From Ceratodon purpureus (taxonomy: Eukaryota > Streptophyta > Bryopsida > Pseudoditrichales > Ditrichaceae): 64,000 nt of DNA. Numbering within the stretch: position 1 is the stretch's first letter; every line of letters starts with the position of its first letter. The translations under genes were made by a program, and so were the position numbers. Below, one piece after another: positions 1 to 12,839 of the stretch. Under the pieces are notes generated by a model. That model was not told the DNA's origin, made no database searches, and was given only the letters and a program-made list of their open reading frames with translations. Location of the stretch: contig CM026423.1 of NCBI GenBank assembly GCA_014871385.1, forward strand, positions 13,290,858 to 13,354,857. The letters are read 5' to 3'.

Positions 1-420
1 CTGTTATCCTTGAGTTTAGTAACCGGGGTTACAGGGATATCGGAACTAGTGGGAACTGACAAGTACTTGGTGGTGTTCTGCTGAGCGTTTGTTGGTGGAG
101 TCATACTGATGTTGGAACTTCGCAAACCTGACAATCTCTTGGCGCTGTTATCCTGGGCATTTGCTAGCGGAGTTACAGGGATGCTGAAACTTCCAGGACC
201 TGACAACCTCTTGTTGCTGCTATCCTGCCCCTTCGCCACAGGAGTTGCAGGGATGTTGAAACTTCCAGGACCTGACAACCTCTTGGCGCTGTAAACCTGG
301 ACATTCACCGCTGGAGTCACAGGAATATTAGAACTCCCCGGACCTGACAACCTCTTGGTGCTATTGTCCTGGGCGTTCGTCGCTGGAGTCAAAGGGATGC
401 TGGGACTACTGGAATCCGAC
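1..420 (-). repeat. 72-bp coding tandem repeat (24-aa SP/TP units)
   Basis: Five to six units are spaced exactly 72 bp, with the GACAAYCTCTT core at about 129, 201, 272 and 344. On the minus strand each unit reads as KRLSGPGSxNIPVTPxxNxQ. The array continues past the left edge. Because 72 is a multiple of three, copy-number change keeps the frame. Confidence 0.85.
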
Positions 421-3400
421 ATCACTAACTCTGAACCATCAGCCACCACACGCTTAGCGGTTGCTACAATCAGGGAATTCTCTGTGTTCTCCTTTTCGTC
501 CAACCCTAGAGCGAACTGAACTTGATCAAATTCGAGTGAAGAACTTGACTGAGCTTTCTCAGCTTCATCAGGCACCGGGACAGAGCTCACGAACGTTTCT
601 TCAGAGCATTGCTTATCAAGGGGTTCGTCGCCCGAGCCTTCGGCAAACGTAACAACGTCGTGGTTCTCTGATTGATGTTGCTGGGTGTTCCCATCGACAA
701 GGACAACAACTTCGTGGTTCTCCGATTGATGTTGCTGAGTGTCCTGAATAACTTCGTGGTTATCTAGTTGATGTTGCTTTGTATCCCCATCGACAAGCAT
801 AATACCTTGGTGGTTCTCTGATCGATGTTCCTGGGTGTCCCCATCGACAAGCATAACAACTTCGTGGTTCTCCGATTGATGTTGCTGAGTGTCCTGAATA
901 ACTTCGTGGTTATCTAGTTGATGTTGCTTTGTATCCCCATCGACAAGCATAACAACTTCGTGGTTCTCCGATTGATGTTGCTGAGTGTCCTCCAAATCTC
1001 TTTCCTCATCAGTGACTAAATGCACATTAGCACTGGAAGAGACAAGAGAAGGCTCTTGTTCGAGAGTAAATTCACAGTCATTGTGTATTTCGGCTGTAGG
1101 ACCTCCTAGAGAGGTAGGTTGACTATGATCAGGTGCTTCTGAGCTCGACTCACAGGGGTTCTCTGCAAGATTCTCAGGAGACACGTCATTCGGAAGGGGG
1201 CTCGGATCAGGACCTTGAGCTAGATGCTGTTTAGTGTGCTCCTGCCGTGCTTCTCCCTGACCGTCAGAAACCTCATACGCATCCTCACGAATACTAGGGA
1301 GAACTGAATGATCTTGTACAGGTACAGTATTGCTGTAGTGTAGGACTTCAGCTGGATAATTCGTTGGGGAATTGCAGGTTTCACGCTCTAGTGTATCCAG
1401 CTCAACGGCACTAGTCGATGTACCAGCTTGTTGCAAGTCAAGAGGTGACTGAACGACTTCTTCGCATTCTGACTCGCTCTTTCCATGAGCTCCAAAGATC
1501 TCCTGATGCAGAGCCATGTCCCTAAATTCAAACCCTGTTTCCTGTGTGCGATCCGAGGCATCCTCTCGATTTTCCAACTCCTCTTTCATTACATCTGGCT
1601 CTTCATTCGTTGTTGTATTCCTTTGAAAACCGAAGAGTTCCTTGTGGATGGCTGCATCCTTGAATTCAATTTCAGTATACGATATTTCAATAGTATCCGT
1701 TTCCGTCTCCGGTTCAGCCTGGGGTTCTGCCTTCGGTGATGCAACTTTCTGTGGTTCGACCTCATCAGCAAAGACCACTCTCTTCCCCTTGAGCACTCGG
1801 TTTCCAGCACCAGCAGCGTCAGACGAGAGAATTGTGGTATCTTCTGTCCTACATCCGAGCCTAGTCTTCATCTTGTAAGCGGTTTTCCCAGTGGAATTCA
1901 GCTCAATAACCTCAGGGACCAGGGACTTTTTAGGTGTAGATACCAAATCATAGAAGGAGACTGGTGGAAGAGCATCTCCGCCCCTTCTGGTCACAACAGC
2001 AGCTACCTCGGCTGCTCGCTTTCTCGGGGTTGGGACTGGTGGTTTTGGACTGCTCACTGCTGGTGCTTTCCCAAATCTCTCTTGAAGGGCTGTAGCCGGA
2101 AAAATCCCAAATCAATAAAAGCATACAGAAAACAACTACAACACCGTCTAACTCGAAATCGAGGGATTGTAATAACAAAAATAATATACTTAAAATTTTA
2201 AAATCAATATTAAAAATTAAAATTAAAAAAAAATTAAAAAAAAAAAAAAAAAAAACTCAAGGCAGCGAACATATGTAAAATCGCTATGTGAAGGAACAAA
2301 CCAAACTACGAACGCGGTCGATGTGTTGGAAGCATTTGGTGATACAAGGCCAATCACGGCACATAATATAGTACATTATGCGGAGACAGAATAGTAGTTC
2401 TACATCACTTTCAAAGGCCTAATCATAGTCATAAAGCGACGTACTGCACTCTGCGTGGGCTCATGGAAAGATTTTCATGAAAGAGACGGATCCTTGAAAA
2501 CGCACCTCGAGTAAAAGCAGGGACAGCAGTAACTTTCGATTTCTCCTCCTGAACAGCCTGAACGGGTCTCTTCACACCTCGCTTCAAGGGCGTGGTGTTG
2601 AGCTTGGGAAAACCGCCATCCTCAACGTTTGTGGGCTGCTCCGCAGCTTTTACAGGTGACACCTTCCGCTTGCCCGTCAAAATTAATGACGCCAATGAAG
2701 TCTCGGGCAACCCAACCTTCTTATCCAACTTCAGCTTCATAGGTGTAGTCTTTGAGACCCCCAAAGACGACCCCGCCGACGCTTTGGGCCTCGCACCATC
2801 AGCCTGCTCATTCGGAACCAACAAACAATTTACTCCCAAGACTTAAAGATGAATAACCAACAGAGCATGTACTCCCAGCCCCCGATTGGCATACCAACCT
2901 TTGAGACTCCATGTGTTCTAAAAGAAAATGGCCGCTATCCAAACCAGCGTGCTCTGAAACTACAGCGTCTCCTAAAACGCAATCCGTACACACTCCACGC
3001 CACCGACCCGTTCCAAAACCAGACACCACAAAGTCTCAGAAACTGCCTGTACAGTTCATAACACTTTCTCTCGTCACCTGCAAATATTATTCCCTTCGTG
3101 AACTACAACACCAATAACTAATGCGATTTCAAAATTCGTTCGCTCCCCTAAACCGACTACTCCAATTCTCATTCAAAATAATCGAGCCACTCCGATCTCC
3201 AAGAAACGAATGCCGTACAACTAATCCCTCAACCTTAATCCTCTGCACCACGCTGCACTTTCTCAAGCTCCCGCATAACCCTGCAGTCCAGCCACTGAAC
3301 AACGAAACGGCAACAAAACTCGGAGGGATAAAACCAACTTACAGGGATACATGCAGAGAGAGCATCCGCCATGGCGACATTAGTCTTGTTCGCCGGAATA

Positions 3401-3492
3401 CCATACTGCTTACACAGCGCTTGAAGCTCCCGGCGCGGCAAGTTGTAGAGGCGCAGCGCGGCCTCCGACTTGGGCCTCCTGAACGACGACAT
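1..3492 (-). CDS. SAP-like-motif, repeat-rich acidic protein (3' end cut by window)
   Basis: Three-exon model: 3492-3351, 2841-2506 and 2089 to beyond the left edge; phases 1 and 1 agree. The ATG at 3492 opens MSSFRRPKSEAALRLYNLPR, followed by ELQALCKQYGIPAN and TNVAMADALSA, a short SAP-like helical motif I associate with a plant nuclear protein family. Further on is KRVVFADE (near 1765) in a basic context, then a long acidic Ser/Glu/Gln-rich tail. The tail holds an 18/14-residue HQSENHEVV array and a 24-residue KRLSGPGS..IPVTP array containing SP/TP sites. The exon 1 donor is uncertain: a consensus GTAAGT also occurs at 3342, but only the GTATCC at 3350 keeps phase with exon 2. Intron 2 contains a poly-A/T-rich tract near 2190-2255. 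A DNA- or chromatin-associated role is inference; I do not assign a name. The C-terminus and stop are outside the window. Confidence 0.72.
640..1005 (-). repeat. 54/42-bp coding tandem repeat (HQSENHEVV units)
   Basis: Seven units encode HQSENHEVVMLVDGDTQQ-like 18-mers, two of them shortened in frame to 14 residues (HQLDNHEVIQDTQQ). A block containing a short unit appears twice almost identically (about 720-800 and 868-950), so a higher-order duplication followed the first expansion. Confidence 0.8.
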
Positions 3493-5952
3493 CGCTCCCC
3501 GGCCCGCAACAAACTCCCCTCCTCTCAAACCACGAAGCGCTCCTCCGCATGTATCATGTCCTCCACACGCATAACCCTCCAAATTAACCCTCTCTCAGTC
3601 CACATTCGCACCGTCTTCGCAACTCCAACCCCTTCCGATCAACGCGAAAAAACAAACCTCACTCACTCTCTGCACGAACTCCTCCCAACGGAACGAAGAC
3701 GACGACTAAAAGCCGTCACCAAACTCCAAAACCGACACCATCTATGACTGTCCTAGAGTCCCATTTCTGAGATCTATGTTTTGATGGATGTTTGGTTGTT
3801 TAGGGTAACATGGCGGTTTTGGGAGCATGTTATATTTCAAAGATGTTGGCATGTAAACCGGTACTGTACCCCAATAAGTTGTTATCTACGAAGTGTAGAG
3901 TTGGGGATTCTGGATGTCGGAAATGGGCAGATGGTGGTGGTTTTGAGTGCGGTAACGGTTGTTTAGAAGTTTTTGCGAGAGTGCGGAAGACGACGAGCCC
4001 GCGCTTCTTAGTTTGAAATTGGATGAGACGTTGGAGTGGGACGGACGATGGATGATTGGACCGTTGCGGTGGATGGTTTCTGTTGGCGCACGTAGTTTCG
4101 TACAGCGGGGCGTCCCATTTCGAGGGCCCTTTCATTTCTTTGCGCTCGGATTTCTTTCCCTTCCGATCCCGGGTTTCTGGTTCTGATGTGGGCAATAAAT
4201 TTATGTTTCTCATATAATATTCTCTTTCATATTTTGTGTTTCAAAACTTCAAAAAAATTGAAGAATCTATTTTATTAAAAATTATGATTTATATGGGACA
4301 TTTGGTTAGTTGATTAATCCGTAGCTTATTGATTAGATTTTTTTTTGAAAGAATTGATGTTTTATGTATTAATGAAAATATTTTCAAATTTTCAAATATT
4401 TTCTTAATTTCTTTTGGTAAGTGAGTATATAAATTTATTTATTTAATTATTTGTGTATTTTGGATGGTATACAATACAAGACAAAAAAATATGATGTTAT
4501 ATGCTATAATCTTTTATTCCAATGTAATGGAATGGAATCCCGTTGACTATATTCAATTTTCTCTGCAATTTTTGAAGGGCTTTGGTCTTGTAAGGCTTAA
4601 TGTTTTTTATTTGTATTTTTATAAATGGAGAGATGGCCTTCATTTTTTTTTTAACTTTTTGTTTTATGATATGAAGATAAGAAGAGTGTGAATGTTTTGG
4701 ACATCTTCACTTGAAAAGTGTATTTAAAAATTTTCAAATTTGGTTTTCAATAATAATTTTATGGATAGTTTCCACAAAATTATTAATCATGGAAGTGATA
4801 ATTATGTGATTCCAGGGTATCTTGACTTGGAAATCAAGATCATATTCGAAATTGAAATAGACTGACTTTCCAATTACATTTATATTATTAACTTAATTTT
4901 TGAAAATTGATTTGGGATTAAATTTTGATTTCTTGCTTGATGTTTTTAATAAGAGTTTCAATTTTCTTAAGTGATTAAAATATCTATTTAGATCATCTGA
5001 AAACTTGCCATTCATTGAAGGCGGTGTCTTTAATATTTGTACATAAAATGAGATGGACAATGGATGATGCATTCCTTTGAAATAAGTCTTTAATTTGAAT
5101 GATTTTCTAAATATAACAGTATTAACAAAATAACTTAAAAATCAATATGTTCTTTAAAAAAAAATTATTATTTTTGGTTGTAATACCTTTTCATTTGATT
5201 ACTTTATGTATTGCATTTTTAGTTTCTTTAGAATTTGTACTATAATCTAAATACGCAATTGTAAATTGTTCATGATTTTAAGAGTTTTAATGAACAACCT
5301 TTGGATTACATTGACATGGTTGGATATTTCTAAAATGCTACAGATTTTTAATTGATAAATCTTTTTAAAAAAACTTTCTAAATTGATTATGAAAAAAATA
5401 TTCAACAATATTAATTAAAATAAATTTTGATTTACCAACAATATAGTGTTCAAAATGTAGATAGGAGTACAAGATTTACAAAATATTTTAATGATTTTTA
5501 TAAAATCTAATTGATGGTAATACTAATTTTTAAAATATTATGAAATAAAAATTTCAAAAGATAGAGTTCAATAAACATTTAAGCACTTCATTAATTTGAC
5601 TTCTTTAGCCAAAATAGAATGTCAAGTAAAAAAATTACAATTTATAGAAAAAATCGTATATTTTTATAAACTTTGGAAGTTTTTGTACTTTACATTATAT
5701 ATATAATTGTATATAATGAATTCTTTAAATTCATCTTAAATTGACAAATGTTTTGCTGATTACATCATATTCCAATGACTCTTAGGTTGTCCTCTAAAGT
5801 AGAGATTTAAAGTCCACTAACAATTTATAGGGCTAAGTGGTAATATTTGAATAGTGCCTAGTTATGAAATTAGGATTTGGTTCATGGAAGCCAAAGCAGG
5901 ATGGTAAAAACATTCTTGCACTATTAGTGTTGTGTAGAAATTATTGCCGTCC
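3493..5952. other. 5' flank and AT-rich intergenic DNA
   Basis: 3493-4200 is GC-richer and probably contains the promoter and leader of the minus-strand gene ending at the left edge. The 127-residue minus-strand ORF at 3830-4213 has no recognisable domain and I do not call it. From about 4215 to 5940 the sequence is strongly AT-rich and I see no gene, RNA or ordered repeat in it. Confidence 0.6.
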
Positions 5953-8132
5953 TTACATCATAAACTTTGATTTAATGCTTTTGGTGGCGTTCATCGCCGA
6001 TAGCGTGCCCTCTAATGGCCGAACTAGCTTGTAATACTCCTCAGCTGCCCTCTGCAAAACACATCCCAAACATCCACAACAGAGTCTTCACTACCAAAAC
6101 CAACTTGAATCGACTGTAGGCCAATATTTCTTGTGCTGTACAATTTTTCTCTCAAGTATTTACAGGTACAACAAAGTTTTCAAAGCCAAATCGTGCATGT
6201 AGAAGGCGAAATTCTGTATTTGCTTACCACGCCCAACTTTGATGAATTTCCACCAGGTTCAGGAGTGAAAAATCCTTTGGTTCCTTTCCATTCCTATGAA
6301 GCATCATCCTCACCAGTTAGAGTTATGTAGAATCAGTTGTTGGTGCTTTAGGAAGCAGAGACAAGAGATGTGATTACCGATGGAGGATTATTTCGCACGT
6401 CATCTTCGGTAAGCCTTTCGGGGTATGGTTTTACAGGAGTTGTAGGAGGTGTCAAATGCTCATCGTATTCTACAAATTCTGGATCAAATAACTGCACTCC
6501 AACCAGAATACCTTTATCCAAAACATAACTATCACCACACATTTGTAAGTATCCTTAGTAATATTCTGCTTGAAATCAAAACCGTTAGGAAACCTAGGAC
6601 GTGACTTATCACACAAAGATTTGCTTATATTTTAGACCAGATTGGTTGTGTTAGAGCTCAAAATGCTTACCGAGTATGGGTATTGTAAGGGTTTCTCCGC
6701 TGTTGGGACGTATCTTTTATGATCACTATGGCAGCATTTGCGGCGGTCAGTCAACGTGTCCTCAATGTCTGGTGGTCCATCAGGCCCATCTTGATCCATT
6801 TCAATCCCACATCTCTGCAATCCAGAGACAAAGAAGAAATACCTCACCATAAACTGTGGTTCTTATTCAGCATTCAAAAGGGTTACCGGGCACAGCAAAT
6901 AAAGAAAAGAACGTGGATGAGTTATCGAACATCAAAGGGTCAAAGAACACAATTGTGTACAGCCTCATTGAAACTGACTCGAACAAAAATGACGTTCAAA
7001 TTGTACATGAGCATATTGTAACAATTACTCACATCCTTCTTCGTCTCTGGTTCCTCTGGGAACTCTGATAGCCAAGGGTCAACCTGCAAAGGTTGCTTAC
7101 AGTTGATCAGCGATGGATTTGTAGACCTCCAGAAAGTAATCACACAAATTCAAAAAGTCACCACTTCTTTGGCATATTTTTACTCAAATTCAAGGAGTTG
7201 TCTCCATTGCAATATGTAGGTCGTCACATGACATTTCTTACAAGGCTTTCCATACACATCAACTAGAAGTGTTACCAAGAAGCGATGACCTGAGGGTAAA
7301 GGAACGCACCCTCTTCCGTAGTGGCTGGTAATCTGATTGTCCGGGAACTTCTACACGACTAAATTCGACACTGGGCCAGGTTCATAAAACATAAAAATTT
7401 CAGTAGAGGGTATGAAACCCTCACAAGCTCTGCCGCAGAAAACCTTCGCAGCCAGCACGGAGCTCTAGCTGCACTTATTGAGATTCTATCACCGTGGAAG
7501 AATACTCGCAAGTAAATATTGCTAGCTTAGTATGAGCACAAATGCTTCAGATGTTTCCAATGTTACACGAGAACTCGGTGTACAATATGTCTCCAGAAAG
7601 AGACCTCATGTATTTGCCAAGGAAAACATCCTGACCTGTAGAGAGACTGTCCGGTCTTGTAAGGAGTGTGAGTGTAAACTTGTTTCGATGCACTCCGGTG
7701 CCATCCCCCGCCGCTCTTCGGGGTTGGATAGTCCGATTCCTTTGGAGCTGTGAACTGTGAAAAAGAATTGTACTCTATGTCACTTGCAAAATGACATCAT
7801 ACAACACTCACATTCATGTCACAAACAGGTCATTTCCAAGCCCACGCAAGCTCTTAGAAAAAATCACAAGCATAGCACGTATCTACAACCAACCTACAAA
7901 TGGACCACTACTAGAAATCAATGACTCCTCGTTCTGTAATGCACACCCCATCTACTGACATTATCATTAGAGATAATCGCACAGTGAGCTCCTTCTATGA
8001 AAGTGAATGGAATGAAAAACTGACCTCCTCGTGGTAGAGTGACTCATATCGAGCTGGACCGATGCAGACATGGCCATCGGCCTTAAGAGGCCGCTGTATT
8101 GGCAAGTAGCATTCTTCACGGTCACCGGACAT
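5953..8132 (-). CDS. Small multi-exon protein of unknown family
   Basis: Exons inferred from splice signals: 8132-8025 (ATG, MSGDREECYLPIQRPLKADG), 7754 to about 7692, about 7367-7311, 7083-7033, 6814-6671, 6491-6378 and 6051-5953 (stop TAA). Exons 1 and 4-7 are flanked by good GT/AG signals and are all phase 0; the boundaries of exons 2 and 3 are less certain. The product is about 200 residues, rich in Pro, Tyr, Asp and Glu, with short blocks such as CIGPARYESLYHEE, DYPTPKSGGGW, DPWLSEFPEEPE, RKCCHSDHKRYVPTAEKP and YDEHLTPPTTPVKPYPERL. I see no signal peptide, membrane segment or catalytic motif. The Pro/Tyr-rich, domain-less style resembles small microtubule- or axoneme-associated proteins, which a moss would need in its flagellated sperm, but that is speculation. 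Confidence 0.62.
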
Positions 8133-8904
8133 TGGACTAGATGGCAGAGTGGCCCTTAAGCTTAACCCTCAAGCTCACTGAACCAGCTTAGCAAGCGAAT
8201 TCTTGATTGTAAGGACATTCTGAAGTTTTAGGGCTCCACGAAACCCTTGGTGTGAAGAGCCAAGAGTCGCCATCTTTCGCAGCCGCCATGGAAGCTTGCA
8301 GCATTTTGAGAAAAGAAAGAGCGAGCTGCACCTACAAGCCTCCTCTACTTTCCTAACAAGAGATCAATGTGAAAGAAGCTGCATTAGGTTATTCAGACAA
8401 GTGATCAACGAATAAATTCTCATAGCAGAGAGAGAAAATCATTACTCCTGAAGTAGTGTTACAACTTTGACAGGAGTAATGAGTTCGGATATCTTCAGCT
8501 GGCCATGACTGGCCACTTCCCTCCAGATGGTGGCAACTTGATCGAAGCTCCTCGCGGATGACACCGCAGCCGGGCAGCAGATATCTCAGCAATGGACAAG
8601 TGAGTTGTATCGATCTCTAGCAAGGAGACGACCGAATCGCCCGGCATTCCTAAAGTGAACCGGGGTATCCGTGACGAGAAAATTGAATAATATTCAATAT
8701 TACTCTGGCACTTGTAAGAACAGAGCGAGATGTTTTTTCATTAGTTTTGATGCATATAATGTTTATTAGGAAATGTAAATACTAGTTGACCTCCATATGG
8801 TCATTGCGGATGCAACAATTGTGGGAGTGAACAGAGAATATTGGACAAGGATACATGTTCGCTTGCCTCTCGATCGTTTCTATAAGTGAACCAGTTATCG
8901 ATTA
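8133..8904. other. Gene-free spacer
   Basis: This holds the probable leader and promoter of the unknown gene starting at 8132 and the 3' flank of nothing I can identify. The 67-residue minus-strand frame at 8389-8592 lacks an ATG start and shows no family likeness. Confidence 0.5.
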
Positions 8905-9693
8905 CTAATTAGATTCTCTTTCAGGAAGATTTTCGGCCTGCTCCGGAACATGATCTCGCAAAATTCCTGGACAACGTAAGAATCTCAGGAAAGCCTCAGC
9001 AGTAGCAGGATTAATTACAATTGTACAATTAGATATGTTCAAAACTGCCTTGCCACCCGTTGCAAGCGTCTTCATCATGAGATGTGATTTGATCTCGTTT
9101 TCAATGGCTGTATCTCCTGCTGGAGAGCGCCAGAACTCATCATCGTCGAAGCACAACTCGATTTCCTCATTGAGAGCATCAGACTTCTCCTTCTCCTCGG
9201 AGCTCATAGAAGCACGCAAACAGCTTTCAATCGGTGCAAAATCCTTAAAAAGCTCTTGCCGGTATTGTCGGAGAGTATTTTTCCCAACAGGAGTACTTAT
9301 GAACCAAACATTGTCTTTAAACTTGCATCCTTGTCGTGGTGTGAGGAACAGTGGATGAGATGATCCTGGACGGCACTTGTCAGCAGGCCAGAACGGACGT
9401 TTGGAGATCAATAGCTTATAAGTGTCGATCACGTCACTATCCGAGCAATCCACAGGACTGTTGCACGAGGCTTGAGTGAATCTCAGTACGAATTTGCCAC
9501 TCTCGAAACGTAAACGAAAATTGGCTACGGTACACGCTCTCAGCTTATCAGGTGAACGGAGGAAGAAGTACTTGTTGCAGAACCATAGGAAGCGCAAATT
9601 TACTCCTCGCGGGGACGTCACCTGTACTCTTTCCTGGGAGAGCAGCCACCGTTCGTCTTCCGGATTCATGATACCATTGAAAGCCTGGTGCAT
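8905..9693 (-). CDS. Orphan protein, about 262 aa
   Basis: A single open frame of 278 codons. The first in-frame ATG is at 9693 (MHQAFNGIMNPEDERWLLSQ); a stop lies upstream in frame and the longer version would need TTG. The N-terminal half is rich in hydrophobic/aromatic beta-like segments (VNLRFLWFCNKYFFLRSPDK, VANFRLRFESGKFVLRFTQA). The middle carries a Lys/Asp/Glu-rich linker (MSSEEKEKSDALNEEIELCF). The C-terminus is LNISNCTIVINPATAEAFLR. There is no signal peptide or clear transmembrane helix. The alternating hydrophobic strands could be a beta-trefoil-like (fascin/lectin) fold, but I do not recognise the family. It may be lineage-specific, and an upstream 5' exon cannot be excluded. Confidence 0.5.
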   Translation of the reverse strand: MHQAFNGIMNPEDERWLLSQERVQVTSPRGVNLRFLWFCNKYFFLRSPDKLRACTVANFRLRFESGKFVLRFTQASCNSPVDCSDSDVIDTYKLLISKRPFWPADKCRPGSSHPLFLTPRQGCKFKDNVWFISTPVGKNTLRQYRQELFKDFAPIESCLRASMSSEEKEKSDALNEEIELCFDDDEFWRSPAGDTAIENEIKSHLMMKTLATGGKAVLNISNCTIVINPATAEAFLRFLRCPGILRDHVPEQAENLPERESN

Positions 9694-11819
9694 GCCGAAG
9701 AGAAGCGAGCGCCCGAGAGCGAGGGCAATGGCGACGCGCAACTGCGATGGAGTCTAAGTCTTCCAAGCAATCGAGTTCCCATCGAAATTAGGGCTTTCCA
9801 CAATCGAAGTGAATGTGCTCATGAAATATGGAACCCCGGATACCGACGGAGTCGCCTGGAATGCACTGATCGACAACTAGTAGCAGTTTTTCTACACTAG
9901 AGAAGTGAACCGGAGGCTTTGAATTTCCAACTATTTGTTATCGATAGAAGCCTAATCCTAATCCAAGTCAGTCACGATGCACCTCCTATCTGCATCCTGT
10001 GAGTATGATTCTGGTGAGTTCAAGAGACCTCCACTGCATAGGACTTGAAAATCGCCATGGAATTAAGAGATCTCAACATCAAGTAATCTCAAATGTTCAG
10101 TGCACACTACATTATCCTGAACTAGCGAGATTCAGAGGTCTACTGCAATCAGGAGAGAAGTCTACTGCACACCAGCATGAACTTGACCACTATCTTAGCT
10201 CTCTAAACACGTGATACAGACAGAACGAAGTGCACCGTCACATTTGTCAAACAATTGATTGGCAGTAAATTGAGACCAACTCCTCACGAGTGACAAAAAA
10301 TTGCTCCTCCTCACGAGTGACATGAAGACTAATTGCATAACTACTGAATTAGGGCGAAAGAGTACTTTGAGCTAGCCATGGTCACGCACTTACCGTTTCA
10401 TCTTTGAGCCCCAAACACTGTAGTCACGAAACCAAATCCTGGACAAGATCCAACCAAACTACGAGAACTTCACGAATAGCACCTCGACATCTTCGCATCT
10501 CCTTTCACCATTTCGTTAGTCAATTGGCATTCTGGACAAGTGAGCATGGCGGTGATTTGTAGTTAAAAGGAGGCGACCCGATCACCCGGGAATCGTGAAG
10601 AGAGCCGAGGCCACTCCACCCCGCAGGCGTACCGTTAGGCCAGCGTGTGAGGCCCTGGCATCAGGGCTTTGGTTTGGGGAGTAAGCCACTGGAAAAACTC
10701 TCCCACAAGACACTCGGCAACAGTGAGCGACCTAGGTTTAGGGTTAGGGGCGAGAAGATTACCCCGCACCCGCGATTGGGCCTCCCCACCCCTGGAATTG
10801 GTCCCTCAGAGATACCAGAATAATGCTCTGTTGCGCCTTATGTACTCAGGACTGCACTCCAAGACAAAGATTACCGTGTAATTGGAGCATGTAATTGAAG
10901 CCTTGGATGTCCGTGTGGGGCTTATGGCACCAGGAGTATGTGTCATACTTGCGAGTGGCAAATATACTGAAAAGAGCTCACTGAAAACATTGTGTGTTTG
11001 GGTGTACAGAGTGGCATGATAATGAATCTAATTGCGGAAAGACATTGCTATGGGACGTGCCCAACTCCAATACTTTTTGTACTTTGGTTTCGCTATTCAT
11101 ATTTAGCCGCTTGTGAAGGGATAAATGGGAATGTCAAGAAGAGCAAGTTGCTACTTGAAAGAATCAAAAAATGGGCATAAAAGAGAGAATGCTACACAAT
11201 TTCAAGATTAATAAGAGAAGGAAGAACAAAATACTATGGAGATTCAAAAAGATCTAGTGAATATAAGAAAGAGTAGCATCATTGCATGTAGTCATTAATA
11301 CGTGCCACAGATTCTTTGAAAATTGTGGTGGTGTCCATGTTAGAATACCATAATATAATAAAAATTGGTATATTTAGTGATGTCTTAGGTATTTGTATTG
11401 TGCCTGAATCAACTACAATGCTACACTAATTAAAACATTCTAAAGACATTTTTCAGCCTAAAAAATAATTAAGTAAGTTATCATGCAATGAAAAGGCAGT
11501 GAATATAATTTTAAAACTAGATTCCAACACTTAAACTCTTATAAAAATTGAACAATATAACACAATCTATTAAAAATAGCTTTAATATTGTCAAAAAATA
11601 GCTCTAAAATTGTTCAAATCCTTTCAAGTGATTGGAATAAGGTGTATGCTTTAATAACATGCTACTCTAACACAATATAGTTTAACATCAAGTATGTGAC
11701 CATCCATCTTCTTCATGTCAAGGTTAGAAATATTCACGTTTCACAAAAAACCACTTTTGTCAGAATTGAACATTCGGAATCATGTCTTGAGCTCATCCCC
11801 ATCTGTTCCGCCTCCCATG
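9694..11819. other. Gene-free spacer
   Basis: About 9700-10900 is of moderate GC with only short frames. A segment near 10540-10620 shares wording with the 8590-8650 segment (GGACAAGTGAG ... GGAGACGACC/GGAGGCGACC ... CCCGG), suggesting a small dispersed duplicate. From about 11180 onward the sequence is AT-rich and apparently non-coding. Confidence 0.5.
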
Positions 11820-12125
11820 CACACTGTAGAAGTCCAGTAGTTCATACTAAATTTGTATCATGATGCATCAATAACAATCTTGGCTCTGGATTCTATCCAT
11901 TTCAGCATATTTTTTTGCTAGACTTTTGTCTTTTAGGAGGCTATTGTAAATTGTGAATCAATCAATATTAAAGTCACGAGCTGGGTAAGGATTTCAATCC
12001 ATGATCAAATTGAAATAGTCATGGTAGAAGTTTAAATGATGTCTAGTCCAAAATGGTGGAGCTCATGGTGATGCCCAACTTATCAATAGTTGATGATTTA
12101 CAAGCCTTGGGCAGGGACAATTGAC
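11820..12125 (+). repeat. Degenerate copy of the distal part of the inverted-repeat arm
   Basis: Parallels 15166-15740 of the left arm in the same orientation: CACACTGTAGAAG, then TTTGTATCAT..GATGCATCAA, GACTYTTGTC, ACGAGCTGGGTAAGGATTT, ATGATSAAATT, GATGATTTACA. Many substitutions and several deletions separate them. It is much older than the near-identical arms, and no gene survives in it. Confidence 0.72.
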
Positions 12126-12839
12126 AATTGAGGAACCATGTCTTAGGATCAACATAACCGTTCTATTCTTCGGGCAGGTTCTCATACCAGGGCCACACCG
12201 GATGGCCCAGCTAGAAACACCAATTCCTTATAATCTCTAGAGATATTAGACTATGGTTTCAGTTAGTTGGAGATGCTAGTTGCAAGGCTACCCTTTCCAT
12301 TATGGTAGAGAAACCAAAAACCATGAATGCCATCAACGCCTGCAATAGAGTTGTCATAAAACAGGGAGTTGGTAAACTGAAAATACAGAATTTTTGCATG
12401 ACCAACCAGGTTTTGATGGACCAGCCAGGTTTTGCCACATAGTGTCAAGTTGTCATTTTTTAGTAGTCTTATGTCCAGTTTTGGTGCTTTTAGTTAACGA
12501 ATTTAGGAAACCATTACGTTTGATTCAGGAATAATCTAGTATATAATAATATAAGAGGGGGGGTGACAAACTTCCCACTTTTAGAAATTCTTGACAATAA
12601 TTTAAGGGGAATAAAAATATGAAACAAGCCATATTCTTCATCATTTAAAAAAAATAAAAATAAAGAATTTATATCTCCGTCTTTCCTTGTCGAATCACCT
12701 CATTTACACAGTTTTTGATTTCTCTACTTTAGATCTAGCCGATTGAAATCCCAGCCCAATAATTCCAGAGATTATATAGGGATGGTGTTTTTGGTACCTG
12801 GAGGCTGGAGCTGCTAAGGTTTTTGGTGTAGCCCATGTG

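Noticed and set aside
3121..3747. 208-residue plus-strand frame
   Set aside because: It overlaps the first exon of the SAP-like gene in antisense and lacks any recognisable family.
3830..4213. 127-residue minus-strand frame upstream of the SAP-like gene
   Set aside because: Arg/Lys/Pro-rich by composition, no start context or domain; more likely promoter or leader DNA.
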